DNA of 64,000 nt from Prillingera fragicola. Taxonomy: Eukaryota > Basidiomycota > Tremellomycetes > Trichosporonales > Trichosporonaceae. The stretch covers positions 1,178,001-1,242,000 of the forward strand of contig BEDY01000004.1 of the NCBI GenBank assembly GCA_002335605.1, written 5' to 3'. Made by a program: the position numbers and the translations under genes. The notes beneath the pieces are model-generated. The model was not told the DNA's origin. It made no database searches and was given only the letters and a program-made list of their open reading frames with translations. Each line of letters starts with the position of its first letter. Position 1 is the first letter of the stretch. Positions 23,053-35,072 of this stretch are shown piece by piece.

Positions 23053-24292
23053 CTAAACCTCGACCTCGGGCTCAAGGTCACCGAAGGGCCTGCTCCGGAA
23101 GTACGACTCGTCGAACCAGTGGACACGAACGAAACCGTCCTCTGAGCCCGAAGCGTACGCCCGGCCCTGGGGGTGGACAGCAAGAGTGTTAATGGGGCCG
23201 AAGTGGCCCTTGACACGGCCGACCTCCTCCTCAAAGAGCTTGTGCCAGAAGCGGCTCTCAAACTTGCCGGCACGCGACGAGGTGGTAGTGACGTTCATGG
23301 CGTCCTGTCCACCACCGAGAATAACATAGGGACGGAGGGGGGTGATGCACGCCGAGTTGAGGGGGGTCTCGGTGGTGTACACCTTCATCTCCTCCAGGCT
23401 GTCCGAGTCGAAAATACGTGCCGTCTTGTCCTTCGACGACGTGATGAAGTAGGTGCCGTCGGGCGACAGCTGGATGTCGGTAATAGCCGCACGGTGCGAC
23501 TCGTTGGTTGCCGCAACCTCCTCGCCAGTCTTGGCGTCGTACTTGGCAACCTTGCCACTGTCGTGTCCGGTGAGAATGTAGTCGGAAAGGGGGGCCCAGG
23601 TGGCAACAGTGGCCTTGGAGCCGGAAAGGATAATCTCGCTAAGGGGGTTGGGCGACGAAGCCGCGGGGTCCTCGCGGTTGATCTGGAATGTCCTGATAAC
23701 ACTAGGCTGACCGGTACGCTGCTCGGTAATGCACATTGCCATCTCGTCGTCCTCGCTGCGAATGGTCAGTCCTACGTCCATCCCTGCGCCGCGCGCGCGC
23801 GAGCCAGCAAGTGAACACACCTCCAAGCCACCCGGGTGACGGCCGTCAAGAACTCCCAAGTCTTGAGGCACTTGCCAGTCGACACATCCCACAGCTTCAT
23901 TGTGTTGTCTGCTGCTCCAGTCAAGAGGTAACGCGTCTGCGCTGCGTGTATGTCAGTCCCGTGTCGCATCGCTCCTCGAATTGTACGCACAGTCACATGC
24001 GACGGTCCAGACCGAACCGTTGTGGCCGTTGAACGTGCCGAGACGCTCTCCGTTCGAAGTGAACCACGCATTGACAATCTTGTCCTTGGACGCGGTGAAG
24101 AGCAGGTCGCCCTCGGCGTTGAAGACAATCTGGGTGAGCGAACGCTCGTGTCCTGCGCAGACATGTCAGCAACTTGGTTGTATTTGGGCCATTTCAGCTC
24201 CAAAAACGAGCAAACGAACCTTGAAGAATAATGGGCTTCTGCAGATAACGTTAGCGGCGCGTCCAAGTAGCTCGAGGAGCAGCACGTACCAT
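23053..24292 (-). CDS. TIF34: Translation initiation factor eIF3 subunit i
   Basis: Five exons (24290-24292, 24220-24238, 23991-24152, 23821-23941, 23053-23755) give 335 residues. The first coding exon is just the ATG, followed by a 19-nt exon; the joined start reads [16 protein letters not shown], the classic eIF3i beginning. WD40 repeats run through the protein with the usual GH and WD marks ([48 protein letters not shown]), and it ends with the family's [14 protein letters not shown] block. It folds as a seven-bladed propeller that binds eIF3b and eIF3g in the cytosolic eIF3 complex. Length matches yeast Tif34. Confidence 0.95.
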
Positions 24293-24536
24293 GGCGAGAG
24301 CGGTTTTAGGGGTGGACTACAGGTCTAGGTGTAAGACAATGAAGTGGTGGCCAACTTCTTGCAATCCTCCGGAAAATTGCGGCAATTGGCATTGTGGCGC
24401 GTCCTTCACCACCCTGGCTGGTGTGCTTCTGCGCTCGCTGGTCTTGCGACCGCCATCTTCTGAACGTAACCAATAATGGGTATAGCATGCACAACAAAGT
24501 ATAACCAAGACAGAATTCTATCAAGCGCCCTACTTC

Positions 24537-25705
24537 TTAGAAACGCTGCTTCATACGCGCGCCAACAGTCTTCAGGTGGGCGTACACCTTACCTAACCAG
24601 CGTCAGCCTACTGTTGACATCCGGAATTCAGCAAGAGACTCACCAGGAGGAGAACCGAGAATGAGCGACACGACTGCGTCACGAGCAATCTTAATGTTCT
24701 GCACCGATCCCAAAATGTGGATCTGGCTGCACGTATGTCAGTAGAGTCCTTCGGCGCCAACGGCTAGCACTCACGTGTCGGCCAGCACAATACGCGTCCT
24801 GCTTGCATTCTCAATCGAGAACTTGACCTTGCCGCCCTCACCGGCGATACGACCTGAAATAGTCAGCACTTGAGCACACGCATGATAAACAATGTCGGAG
24901 CTTGTGCATGCCACCGCAGCGAAGCATCATGACGTGAGCATCACAGCTCAGAAGCCTTCCGGATCAGGATCTCTCGGAACCCGTCCGCACGACAACTTCC
25001 TTTTGCACGGCAATGTACACAAGCTCCCATGCACAACCATTACTCACCGATAGCACGCGACAAGTGGTCGCCGTGAAGAGTCTTGACGTCCTTGACCTCG
25101 AACGAGTCAATGTACAAGTCGTCCAAACGGAGAAGAGCAATAGCGTCCTAGCCAGTCAGTCCTCCGTTCTATGTCTTCTAGCAGCACTCACGTTGACGTC
25201 AAAGCCGAGAGCAAAGGCCTTGACAAAGTCGGCGCCCTTCTGCACGGCACCACTGTCAACAGTGTGGGTGGAGCTCTGTTCCTGTCAGTGCCAGCTCCCA
25301 ACCAAGCTTTCTTTCAGCTGCAGGACGCACCTTGATCTCGACTGCCCTACGCTTGACGTTCATGCGGACCTGAAGACCGAGCATCTCGACCATGGGGGTG
25401 TAGAGGTTGACCCACTCGCGCTTGAGCGGGGTCATGCGGTGTGGAGGGATGGGGACACGACGGAACTCGTTCTTCAGCACGGTCGACTGAGCGGCAGCCG
25501 ACAGCGGAGCAAATCCAGATGAAGAGGATCCCTCAGCCATTGATGATTCCCCGCCAGCCTGGATAAGGACGTCGTCGCCGTCAACGTCCATGTCGCCCTC
25601 GTCCGCGGGCTTGACCTTGGGGACCTTGGGCTTGACGAGCGAGATCTCGTGGGGCGCCTCAAGCTGAGCCTGGAGGGCCTTTTGACGATGTGATTTGTGA
25701 GCCAT
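24537..25705 (-). CDS. PNO1: Pre-rRNA processing KH-domain protein Pno1/Dim2
   Basis: Six exons (25331-25705, 25192-25275, 25048-25147, 24775-24853, 24644-24726, 24537-24592) give 258 residues. A variable acidic N-terminus (about 1-75) precedes the conserved core: [20 protein letters not shown], then [18 protein letters not shown], then the KH-like block [20 protein letters not shown] with IVLADTQIHILGS, and [15 protein letters not shown] near the end. Pno1 joins the 90S and pre-40S particles in nucleolus and cytoplasm, helps Dim1 methylate 18S rRNA and guides Nob1 cleavage at the 18S 3' end. It shares a 325-base divergent promoter with the RING gene. Confidence 0.95.
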
Positions 25706-26030
25706 GGTGGGTGTGATTTGGTTATTAGGGAGTGCGTGTGAGGATGAATGGGAACGGATGCGCTGTGGTCAATGGTCGATGTGGGATGATAGCTGGGTGG
25801 GAGGCTCGAATGCAACTTTTGAGAATGGTCACGTGGTATTACCCTGCAAGAACTTTACGGTGGCGAATCGTGAATTATTTGGTTCCGTCCTGTTCTTCAT
25901 TTACGCCCGTGCCTGACGTTACGCGAGGGGTGAGTGAGGTCCGTTTGCCACCATTACAACTTTTGGACACCAACGCTGCTCATCGTCGTACATTGTCTCT
26001 CACTCGTTTGGCACCCAGGCATCGGCCCAA
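25706..26030. promoter_or_regulatory. Bidirectional promoter region PNO1 / RING protein
   Basis: The 325 bases between the divergent starts must carry both promoters and leaders. No further element stands out. Confidence 0.45.
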
Positions 26031-27898
26031 ATGCCAAAGGCTCCCAGGACGCGCAAGGCGACCGTCACTTCAAACGGCAACGCACACCCATACCCACGTG
26101 GCAAGGCTTCGAGCCCTGCAACTCTAGTCTCGACCGACGCCCCTAGTACACCGGCCAGCGAAGACGACAAGAGCAAGTCGGCCAAGAGGCGACGCCGCAA
26201 AGGTCGCACGGATCACAAAGATGGAGAAGTCGCCGACAATGTCAACGATGTCGCAATGGACGAGGAGCCGAACCAGGCAATGAACGGCCTCACGACGCAC
26301 AAGGAAGAAGGTCCCACCAACACCTCGGTGCGCCGCCGCCAGTCGGCCTCGCCTATCAAGAACGTTGTCGCTTCTGAGCCAGTGCCGCCGGAGAATTTGT
26401 CGAAAGATCATAAGAAGGCGGAGAAGGCAATGCTGGCCAAGATGAAGAAGGTGCAAGCAGAGGCCGACAAGGCAGCCGCCGATCTCGCCGAAAAGAAGCG
26501 GCAAGTGGAGGAGCTTGAAATGCAGCTAGAGGAGAAGAAGGCCGAGCTCGACGGTCACAAGTCCGAGCTCGAGGCAAAAGTAAAGGTACGCACGGTACGT
26601 GCAATGGCGCTGACAGCAGCTTATTACTGCCCACGACTCGCACACTGAATCCGTCAAGGAGGCAGTGACGTGCAATGTGTGCTTTGAGACCCTTTCCGAC
26701 CCCCATGTGTAAGTTTGCTCTTCCCCACACTTGCTGACCTCCCCAGACTTTCCTGTGGTCACGGAGCGTGCAGGAAATGTCTTGTGCAGTGGTTCCGATC
26801 CGCCAACGCGTACAGCAACGAAGACATTACCGAGATTGGCGATGACGACGACATGCGCTACCGCACCAAGCTCTGTCACATGTGCCGCAAGCCCGTGTAC
26901 GACCGTCCGGTGCGCAGCTTTGTACTGTCGGCTGTTATTGAGACTGCCGGAATCCGTGACCTTACCGCTAGCGCACCAGAGCCAGCAGTCGGCGACGTCT
27001 GGGACAAGATGTTTCCCCCCGCACGCGAGAGTTACACGATCGCCGATGTCGAGGACAGCATGGCGCGCTGCCCAAACTGCACTGGAGAGATCACCCATGG
27101 CGAATGCGTCATGTGCGGTGCTGGGCCCTTTTCCGATGATGAGGCGTCGGACGACGACGAGGCGTCGATCGCAACGGACGACATCAACGATGTCCTCACT
27201 GACGATGATGACGACCACCCCATGTACAATGGTCTGCGCAATGCGTTGGAGGCGCAGAACCGTGGGCCTCTTGGCGACGAGCCGCACTTGCTTGCCATGA
27301 TTGACGACATTGCCGACGAGTCGGGCGAGGAGCGCCTTTATTCGGACGAGGAGGAGGATGAGGAGGATGAGGACGAAGGTACAGGACTGGACACGGACTG
27401 GTCGGGTGGCGAGTCTGACCCCAGCTCCGAACGCATACGTCTTGAGAATATACTGCGTCGCGGTCGCCACGACAACCCCGTTCGCGAGCACGTGTCCGAC
27501 GTCGAGTCTTATGACGAGGACTATGAATCTTCCTTCATAGACGACGACAACGACGCCGAGGATGCTGCTTATGGGCGCCGCCTTGGCCTCCTTGGCGGCG
27601 ATGCATCCAGCGACGACGAGGCAAGCCGCGTTCGCGTCGGCGGCCGCGGAACTGGCAACACCACTGTCATAGAGCTCGAGGACAGCTCGGACGAGGACCA
27701 GGTTGAGGAAGACGCCGGCGGCGAGAGTGAGGCCGACGAGCCGACTATAGACGAGCTGCGTGCGCGCCGCGCCAATCGCTACGGGTGAGTTATTGTATGA
27801 GTGACAGTACTGACGGCAGCCGCAATGAATCCTCCCCCGTCGCTGCTCCAGCGCGCCCCTCTCGCCGTCGCCGCGTGATCGACTCTGACAGCGAGTAA
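26031..27898 (+). CDS. C3HC4 RING-finger protein with acidic C-terminus (putative E3 ubiquitin ligase)
   Basis: Four exons (26031-26585, 26620-26708, 26747-27784, 27820-27898) give 586 residues. The N-terminus is basic and disordered with an RRRRKGR nuclear signal, then a coiled coil (about 125-185) rich in Lys, Glu and Ala. A RING follows: Cys203, Cys206, Cys218, His220, Cys223, Cys226, then a 31-residue insert and Cys258, Cys261. A separate CxxC-x8-CxxC ribbon (323-338) lies beyond it. The rest is very acidic (Asp/Glu runs) and ends RRRRVIDSDSE. The coiled coil, RING and acidic tail resemble chromatin-linked ligases of the PSH1/CHFR type, but I cannot name an orthologue. The second exon could start at 26617 instead, adding one Gln. 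Confidence 0.8.
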
Positions 27899-28038
27899 AC
27901 ATGACCCAAGCTAAACGATACCATGCACAACCCCACCACCCACTCCATTGTGAACTGTACTATGACGCGCATGCATTTGTACATACTAGACCCCTACTTT
28001 CAGTTTGTGCTTCTTTCATGACTGCTAACAGAGTCCAC

Positions 28039-29451
28039 TCAGAGCTTGTGACCGCGGTCCTGGCCCTCTCCCTCCCAGCCGGGGAAGCTGACGACAGTCT
28101 TGCCCACATTGCGTCCAGCAAACATGTCGCTCAAGCCCTGTACGCACCCGTCGAGGCCACCGGGCACGACGTGGTAGTCGTACTTGAGCTTGCCCTTGTT
28201 GGCCAGGTCGGTGAGGTACGCGCGAGCCTCGGGGTAGCGCTTTGCATAGTCGAACGCGATGAAACCCTGCATTGTCGCTTTCATCGACACGAGCTGGGGC
28301 GTGAGGCGCACACCATAGGGCTTCTCGGCATTGTACTGGCTTATAGCACCGCACATGACGATGCGCGCGTACGGGCTGATCTGGGCGAGGACGACGTCGA
28401 GGAGCTCGCCACCAACTGCGTTTGTCAGCTCTCATCGGACAGCGGGTGTGCCTGGGCAGGCACTCACCATTGTCAAAGTAGACGTCAATGTGGCCTGCGG
28501 CGCGGAGGCGGCCTGCAAACCCGGGCTGCTTGTAGTTGAGAACAATCTGGACGCCGAGAGCCTTGAGCATCTCGACCTTTTCAGTCGTGCCGACAATGGC
28601 AATGACCTTGCAGCGCTTGTGGGCGAGGGCAATCTGGGTGGCAATCTGCGGGGAGATTAGAATTTGTGGAACGCGGGGTTGGCAGCAGGTCGGCGCGGGG
28701 TAGCAAGAGCACAAGTCAAGCCACTGGTAATCAAGGTACCGGGCGTTTGACCAAGCAGGTGTTCACGTGAGCATCCCTGTGCCAATGCTCTCTTGTTTGG
28801 ACGGCTCCGCTGTCATCGCTCCCGCGTGCGTGGCATGGACTGTGGGTACTGTGGACGCGACTCACCAAACCAACGCTGCCAGCGGCGCCAGAGATGCAGA
28901 CGGTGTCCCCATCCTTGAGGCGACCAATGTCGAAGATGCCCTGTAGCGTCAGTGTGGCGGTCATGACGCGTCGGGGCTGCTCACAAAGTAGGCAGTCATA
29001 CCAGAAACACCAAGGAAACCGAGGTGGTCAATGTCCTTGCCGTTGGGCGGCGTGGGAGCTCCCTCAAGCACACGTGCGGGACCGACCCAGTACTCTTGCC
29101 AGCCGAGGGTACCAGTGACGAGGTCACCGACCTTGAACCTGTCCGACCGCGACTCGACGATTCGGCCCAAGCCGCCAGCACGCATGACCTCGCCAACGTT
29201 GACGGGCGGGAGGTAGGAGCGCGTGTCCACGAGCCACATGCGCATAGCAGGGTCCTGTGGCATGTTAATGAATTGGGCAAACAGTAGTGGCGGCCACCTA
29301 CGATGGAGACGAGCTCAATCTTGACCACAACCTCGCCATCGCCTGGCGTCTTGAGCGGGACCGCGTCCTTCTTGAAGGTCTTGGGCGTGAGGGGGCCGCG
29401 CTCTGGGCGGTTGGCGAGCACGAGACGTTGGTTGGTGGATGGAAGAGACAT
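28039..29451 (-). CDS. NADP-dependent medium-chain reductase (2-alkenal reductase / PTGR type)
   Basis: Five exons (29302-29451, 28985-29254, 28866-28940, 28468-28645, 28039-28415) give 349 residues, normal for zinc-free MDR reductases. The N-terminal catalytic fold starts STNQRLVLANRPERG and contains DPAMRMWLVDTRSYLPPVNVG and GEVMRAGGLG. The cofactor site is ISGAAGSVGL (about 157-166), with IATQIALAHK and IVGTTEKVEMLKALG after it. DVYFDNVGGELLDVVL and RIVMCGAISQYN follow. These are the marks of leukotriene B4 12-hydroxydehydrogenase/2-alkenal reductases, which reduce alpha,beta-unsaturated carbonyls with NADPH, often in detoxification of lipid aldehydes in the cytosol. The third intron (28646-28865, 220 nt) is unusually long. 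Confidence 0.9.
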
Positions 29452-30387
29452 TGTGGGTGGTTTGATGCTCGGGGTATGACTGAACAATAGGTCAATGTGG
29501 ACGCGAGAGCGATGGGAAGGGGAGGTGGCTGTTCGTGTGTGAAAGATATGAGCGGTGACGACTGGCCGGATAGAGGATCATAGCCGGGCCCGGACCGGCA
29601 ACCTTGAGATCCGTGACGCGTCGTGGGTTGCGTGAAGGCATCGAGTGTCTTTGGATCTCTGGTCAGCTGCAAGCAGCTGCAGGTGGAGATCTCAATGCAT
29701 AGCATTCATTGTGAGCGCATATGAAGAAGCTGCTCTTGTGCATGGTTGGCTGCGAAAAGAACCAAGCCCTAATGGGAGAGCCACTGAAATGACCGACTGC
29801 AAGTGACACACGTCCATTGCACGGTTGTTCTTGCGTTTGCGTAGCCTAGCATGCATATAACAGATCCCCGTAGCTCCGTACGCCTTGCACTCTGTCTTCT
29901 TTCACTTTGCAGTCTTCTCTTCGCATCAAGTCGTGTCTCAGTGTAGACGATCGTCTCCGGCCCTTGTGGGTCGGCCTCTTTCACTGCCGATTAGGGCACA
30001 GCCGCTTCACCTCAGCAGGGGCTGACAGCGTGCCAGCTGACCCACTCAGCAATGCCCATGGTTACAACGCTGCGAAACTGCACCACGATCAACTGACATC
30101 TCATGCATACTCGCATCCACGTTGCCGTGCAGGTCCGAGTATCCCGGACTCGCTTCAACGGATCAACTGCGGCGCCAGCATGATGATGACCGAGGTGGAG
30201 GTCAACCGAGTTGGGCCAGGGGGTGCTCAGATAACGGCCACCACAGATGGTCGATGTGCACACATATCGTGGCTCCGTTCCGCAAACAACTTCGGCCTGT
30301 CATCACTGTCGGGATCGGTCTCCTAGACCATGGCCAGGCCACATTCTCCTGCATGGACGACGATCTCCTTACCTTTCGAAACAGGAA

Positions 30388-30419
30388 TCAAAATCTTCAA
30401 CTGTCAAAATCTTCAACTG
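30388..30419. repeat. Perfect 16-base tandem duplication
   Basis: The 16-mer TCAAAATCTTCAACTG occurs twice in direct succession (30388-30403, 30404-30419) in non-coding sequence. Confidence 0.8.
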
Positions 30420-32177
30420 AACCTCGTCACTGCACAAAGACCACATCCAGTTGTGGTCGTGAGATCCTAATTCTATGTCGAGCTCATCAACGAGCAAGTG
30501 AGTGGAATAGACATGTCGCCAGCGATCCAGCGAGGCCAGCGACAGCCCTCCAGCTTTCACCCGCTATGATCCAGCATGGTCAGCAAACAGTCTACTGGCT
30601 TGAATCTTGATTAGCCTATTGTCTAGCCTATTGTCAGACAGTCGTCAGCTCCATCACTAGTCGACCGTCTCCCGCACGGAATGTTGTTTCTCTACTGAGG
30701 AACAGAGGGTTCTTACACGGAGACGCCGCAAAGATCAAGTTCACCTTTAGGACAGTACGCACTGCGAGCGGGCAGTACACATTGTGAACGCTTCTGGCCG
30801 ACCTGTTTGCTCGCGCTGGGACATCGTGCGCGTGCCCTGCAACCAGCAGCCGGCCCGTTCAATTGCGCCAGTGCTCTATTCCCAACTTTAACAACATGTC
30901 ACGCACTCGATAGTGCTCTATTCCCAACCTCAGTCCAATGGTCTCATCATCTTTCGACGCTATTCCGCCTCTCACGCATCCAAGGTCTACCGTGACACAA
31001 ACTCCGGATTTCAACATTGTGGGGCTGCGCACACTTCCTAGCGTGGAAAGATGGAGACAACATTAGTGAACCGTTTCACCATTTCGTGCACAAGCGGTCA
31101 CACTAGTCCTCTAATTTCAGTCTTGGCAAGATCAAACACCCGCATCACAACGACGGACCACCGAAGGAAGACGGAGACGAATTTGGGTCCCGTGTCAACA
31201 TGTACTTGGCATCGTTTGATCGCTGCAATCAGTACCACCCGACAATAGTGTCGAGCGAGGCACTGTCGCGTGACCCTTCATTTGACCCTACTCGTTGCCT
31301 TATCACATTATCACATTGACATGAAGGGCAGAGAAGCGCACTGGGATGCAGGATATCCATTGATTGCCCTGACCCGAGAGTACGTTCACCGCACTGCTTG
31401 CTAATTTCAAGTCATTTCATGTCTATCGTACTGGGCCGTGCTACCGCAGTCATCATCTTCAATAACGCGGGGGCTCACTGAACTCCCCACCAACCTCCAC
31501 AGTGGAGATATGCATCTCCGCACACGCAGATGAGGTGATTTTGTCGGCTCTGGGCCTCAAGCTAGGACGATAGTCTCCCGTTGTTTCCGCGTCGCGAGCC
31601 ACACTTAACCTTGTCGCCATTGCGACCAGCTGGCCACCCTCGAACTTGTTTCTCCGCTTCAACGCGCCGCCCAACCTCACCGCGGCAGCGTGCCTCGACA
31701 GCGCTACGGCCGAGCGTCCGGCCGTCACGGAGCGTTTATCAGCGGCGTCTTCAATGCGGCCAGCGCGGCGACCCACGTACCATGTGACAGTCCGGAGCGC
31801 CGGCCCGAGGAGAGTAGTACGATACGGCGATGGCAAGCCAGGGGCAGCTGTATTCATGTTGTGCGCAGCGCCGAAAGAGATCAACGGGCGGTGCATGTCA
31901 CGCGCCGCACCTGTCACATCAAACGGGACGTGTACGCTCCGCACCCTGGGGTTCTCAAACGAGGGGTTTCCTGTTTTGTGTTGCGAGGCGGAGCGCCGAG
32001 CGGTTACCTCTTTGTTGGACGGGCACAGTGCGGACGGCGCCGCTGACAACGAGCAAGGAAATGGCGGCCGGACGATTGAGCTATTCATTCCACCGCCGAC
32101 GTCATCATCTCTTCCAGGGTAGGATTCCAGGGGAAGTCTGCTAGCTTCTGCTCAGGGTGACACAAATGCAGCCGAGG

Positions 32178-32184
32178 TATAAAA
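32178..32184 (+). promoter_or_regulatory. Strong TATA box without an assigned gene
   Basis: TATAAAA in a GC-rich setting matches the eukaryotic consensus. The nearest downstream start of a recognised gene is 750 bases away, so its transcript is unknown. Confidence 0.35.
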
Positions 32185-32760
32185 CCCAAGGGCGCACAGA
32201 CACTCGGTGACTGGACGAGCTCCCACGGGGGCCATGTGTTCAGGGACCAGGTACCGTTGGGTGTTTGCCGGCGGCATAGATCTGCGGGACAAATTTTTTA
32301 TACCGTCGCCCGCGCTGTTTGCATAGCGCCACCGCGTAATGCCTACTCTGTGCAGTTGGTTTACAGCTTTTACAGAGCAGCGTACCCTTTGATGATGGGA
32401 ATCAACATGCCGGACCGAGATACTGCCTCAGGGCACGCTGGACATGTGAGGTCCGAGGGTGTCCATGCCCGGCATACCCGGATAAACGCTAATAAAAGCA
32501 ACGCCTCTGCATCATGCGCTCATTTCTGCGATTCTGCACGATGAATACGGCATCCTCGGCAGAACGGGGCATGCTCAACTAGTGCGACCGTGTTACCGAA
32601 CTCGCGTGCAGTCGCCAGGGGACTAGGGATGCAACTTTTCAAGGTGCCCACTCTAGTGCGCGATTTCCTGGTACCTCTGCTCTTTCACCGAATGCAGACA
32701 GCTGCATGCGGTTGAAAACACTGCGAGCTTACTCGATGCAGCTTAATGGGGGCGCCCTCC

Positions 32761-32818
32761 GTGGGGTTCTCAGCGGAGGACGCGCGGAGTGCGTTGGAGA
32801 GTCGCGGGGTAGATATAA
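32761..32818 (+). promoter_or_regulatory. Core promoter of sugar transporter: two Mig1-like GC boxes and TATA
   Basis: GTGGGG (32761-32766) and GCGGGG (32804-32809) fit the Mig1/CreA consensus SYGGRG, and a TATAA lies at 32814-32818, 120 bases before the start codon. This layout would suit glucose repression of a sugar transporter. It is inferred from motif and position. Confidence 0.4.
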
Positions 32819-32937
32819 GAGCGCCCGACTGTGTTTGTTGAATGTTCATCCGCTCTCCCACGAACACTCGGACCGGCTGTATAGAAGTCCTAGAGCCTGC
32901 ATCACCACTACTACCACTCGCCTCATACCTCTTCACC

Positions 32938-35072
32938 ATGACTCTTCGTTACAGCAACGAGGCGTCAATGGTCCGCGCTCAGAAGGGCGGACCCGTCAAG
33001 TACGCCGGCCTTAACGGCCAGGCTCTCCTCGCCGCCATTGTCGCCATTGGCACATGCGGTTTCTCCCTCTTTGGTTACGGTGAGTGTGATGTTCTGGTCT
33101 GCTCTCTGGCTTGTCTTGAGAGCTACGAGTCCAAGGCCTCGTCAGACAGATTATTGACACCTTCCCAGACCAGGGTCTCATGTCTGGTATCATTGCCTCG
33201 CGCCAGTTCAACACCGAGTTCCCCGCCACAAAGCAGAATGGTCCCAACGACGTCCACACCGGTACTATCCAAGGCACCGTCACCTCGTGCTACGAGCTTG
33301 GTTGTTTCTTTGGAGCCCTCTTCGCATAGTGCGTATCGCTTGTATGTCCTCTGGCTCGACTGGAGCTCCAGACGATCAGAGGACGAGCCTCGGAACACTG
33401 CTGACCAACCTCCAGCTTTGTTGGAGAGCGCATGGGCCGCCGCAGGATGATGCTCCTCGGCGCTTTCGTGATGTGTATCGGAACTGTCATTACGGTGGGT
33501 CGACATTTCCAGCCAGAGAGCTCTGCGTGCAGGATAACGAATGGAACAAGATGAGACGGGAGGAGTGGATCGGCGCCAATTTTTTGGTTCCGCGACCTCC
33601 ACCGTCACTCTAACATCCTAACTCGTCTTCCTCTGTGCTGGACTCTAGCTTCCGAGTACCTTCGGCTGACAGAACAGGTTGCTACCTTTGGTCCTGGTAA
33701 CCCTCAAGGAAACGTCGGCGGCTTTGTCCAGTTCTTCATTGGCCGTGTCATCACCGGTCTCGGCAACGGAGCCAACACTGCCACCATTCCCTCATGGATC
33801 GCCGAGACGTCAAAGGCGCACAACCGTGGATTCCTCATTTGCATGGAAGCTTCCACTGTCGCTGTCGGCACTGTAATTGCCTACTGGATTAACTTTGGCC
33901 TCTCGCACGTTGACTCGTCGGTCTCGTGGCGTTTCCCCATTGCTTTCCAGGTCTTCTTCGCCCTCATCCTCATCGCTGGTGTTCTCGTCCTCCCCGAGTC
34001 CCCCCGTTGGCTCCTTCTTCACGGTTACGAGACAGAGGCTCAGTGCGTTCTTTCTGCCCTTCGCGCAGAGGAGTACGACACTGTCGGAGCAGTCGCCGAA
34101 AAGGCCCGCATGGTTCAGGCCATCGACGCCCAGGTTTCCGCCAAGGCGAGCCGCAAGGACATTCTCCAGCAGGGCAAGAAGCAACACCTCACCCGTGCTC
34201 TTGTCGGCGCTTCTACACAGCTATTCCAGCAGCTTGGTGGATGCAACGCCGTCATCTATTACTCGACCATTCTTTTCGAGAACCAAATCGGCCTCGACAC
34301 GAACCTGTCGCTTATCCTTGGCGGTGTTCTCTCAATCGTCTACATGATTTTTGCTCTTCTCTCGTTCGTTCTCGTTGAGCGTGTCGGCCGCCGCAAGCTC
34401 TTCCTTATTGGTACCGTTGGACAGGCTGCGTCCATGTTCATCACCTTTGGCTGCCTGATGCCCGGTCGTGTTAGCACTTCGAAGGGTGCCGCCTTTGGTC
34501 TGTTCTCGTTCATTGCCTTCTTTGGTGCCACATGGCTGCCTCTCCCCTGGCTCTACCCTGCCGAGCTCAACTCGATGGCTGTCCGCACCCAGGCCAACGC
34601 TATCTCGACCATGACCAACTGGATCTCAAACTTCCTTGTTGTCCAAGTTCTCCCCACCATGACTGCCTCGATTGGCGCCTGGACCTTCTTCATGTTCGCC
34701 ATTGCCAACTGCATCTTCCTTCCCTTCATCTGGTTCTTCTACCCCGAGACCACTGGCCGTAGCCTCGAGGAGTTTGACGTCATCTACGCCCACGGCAAGG
34801 CCACTGGCCGTCGCCCTACCCTCGTTGCCGCCGAGCTCCCCAAGCTCAACGAGCACCAGGTTCAGGTCATGACCGACCGCTATGACATTCACGGTGACAC
34901 CCCCAACGACCTCGAGGGTGCCAACGTCGACACCTCGATCCCGCCCGCCGAGCTTGGCGACGAGAAGGTTGGCGTTCGTGACTTTGGCTCTGCCGGCGCC
35001 GAGACCCCCGCCGGCTACTCTACTCGTGTCCCCTCGTCCGAGTTTGAGAAGGAGAAGCGCGGCTCGCAGTAA
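32938..35072 (+). CDS. MFS sugar transporter (sugar porter family)
   Basis: Four exons (32938-33079, 33169-33328, 33416-33494, 33678-35072) give 591 residues with 12 predicted helices. Sugar-porter marks are GYDQGLMSG in helix 1, FVGERMGRRR (loop 2-3), GRVITGLGNGANTATIPSW, LPESPRWLLLHG, the QQLGG helix 7 motif (FQQLGGCNAVIYYS), ERVGRRKL, and the family's final FFYPETTGRSLEE. The C-terminal 90 residues are cytosolic, acidic and Ser/Pro-rich. The fold is certain. The substrate (hexose, pentose or disaccharide) is not. Its long upstream region and GC boxes suggest carbon-source control. Intron 3 (33495-33677) is 183 nt. Confidence 0.93.

Larger units (their letters stand above)
29452..32937. promoter_or_regulatory. 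Large gene-poor region upstream of sugar transporter
   Basis: Nearly 3.5 kb has no gene I can support. It holds the divergent promoter of the reductase at its left end and that of the transporter at its right end. A strong TATAAAA lies at 32178-32184, 750 bases before the transporter start, so a second promoter or a non-coding transcript is possible. The minus-strand frame 31459-32088 (209 codons) has no family features and overlaps open frames on the other strand. Small repeats occur at 30388-30419 and 30870-30928. Confidence 0.45.
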
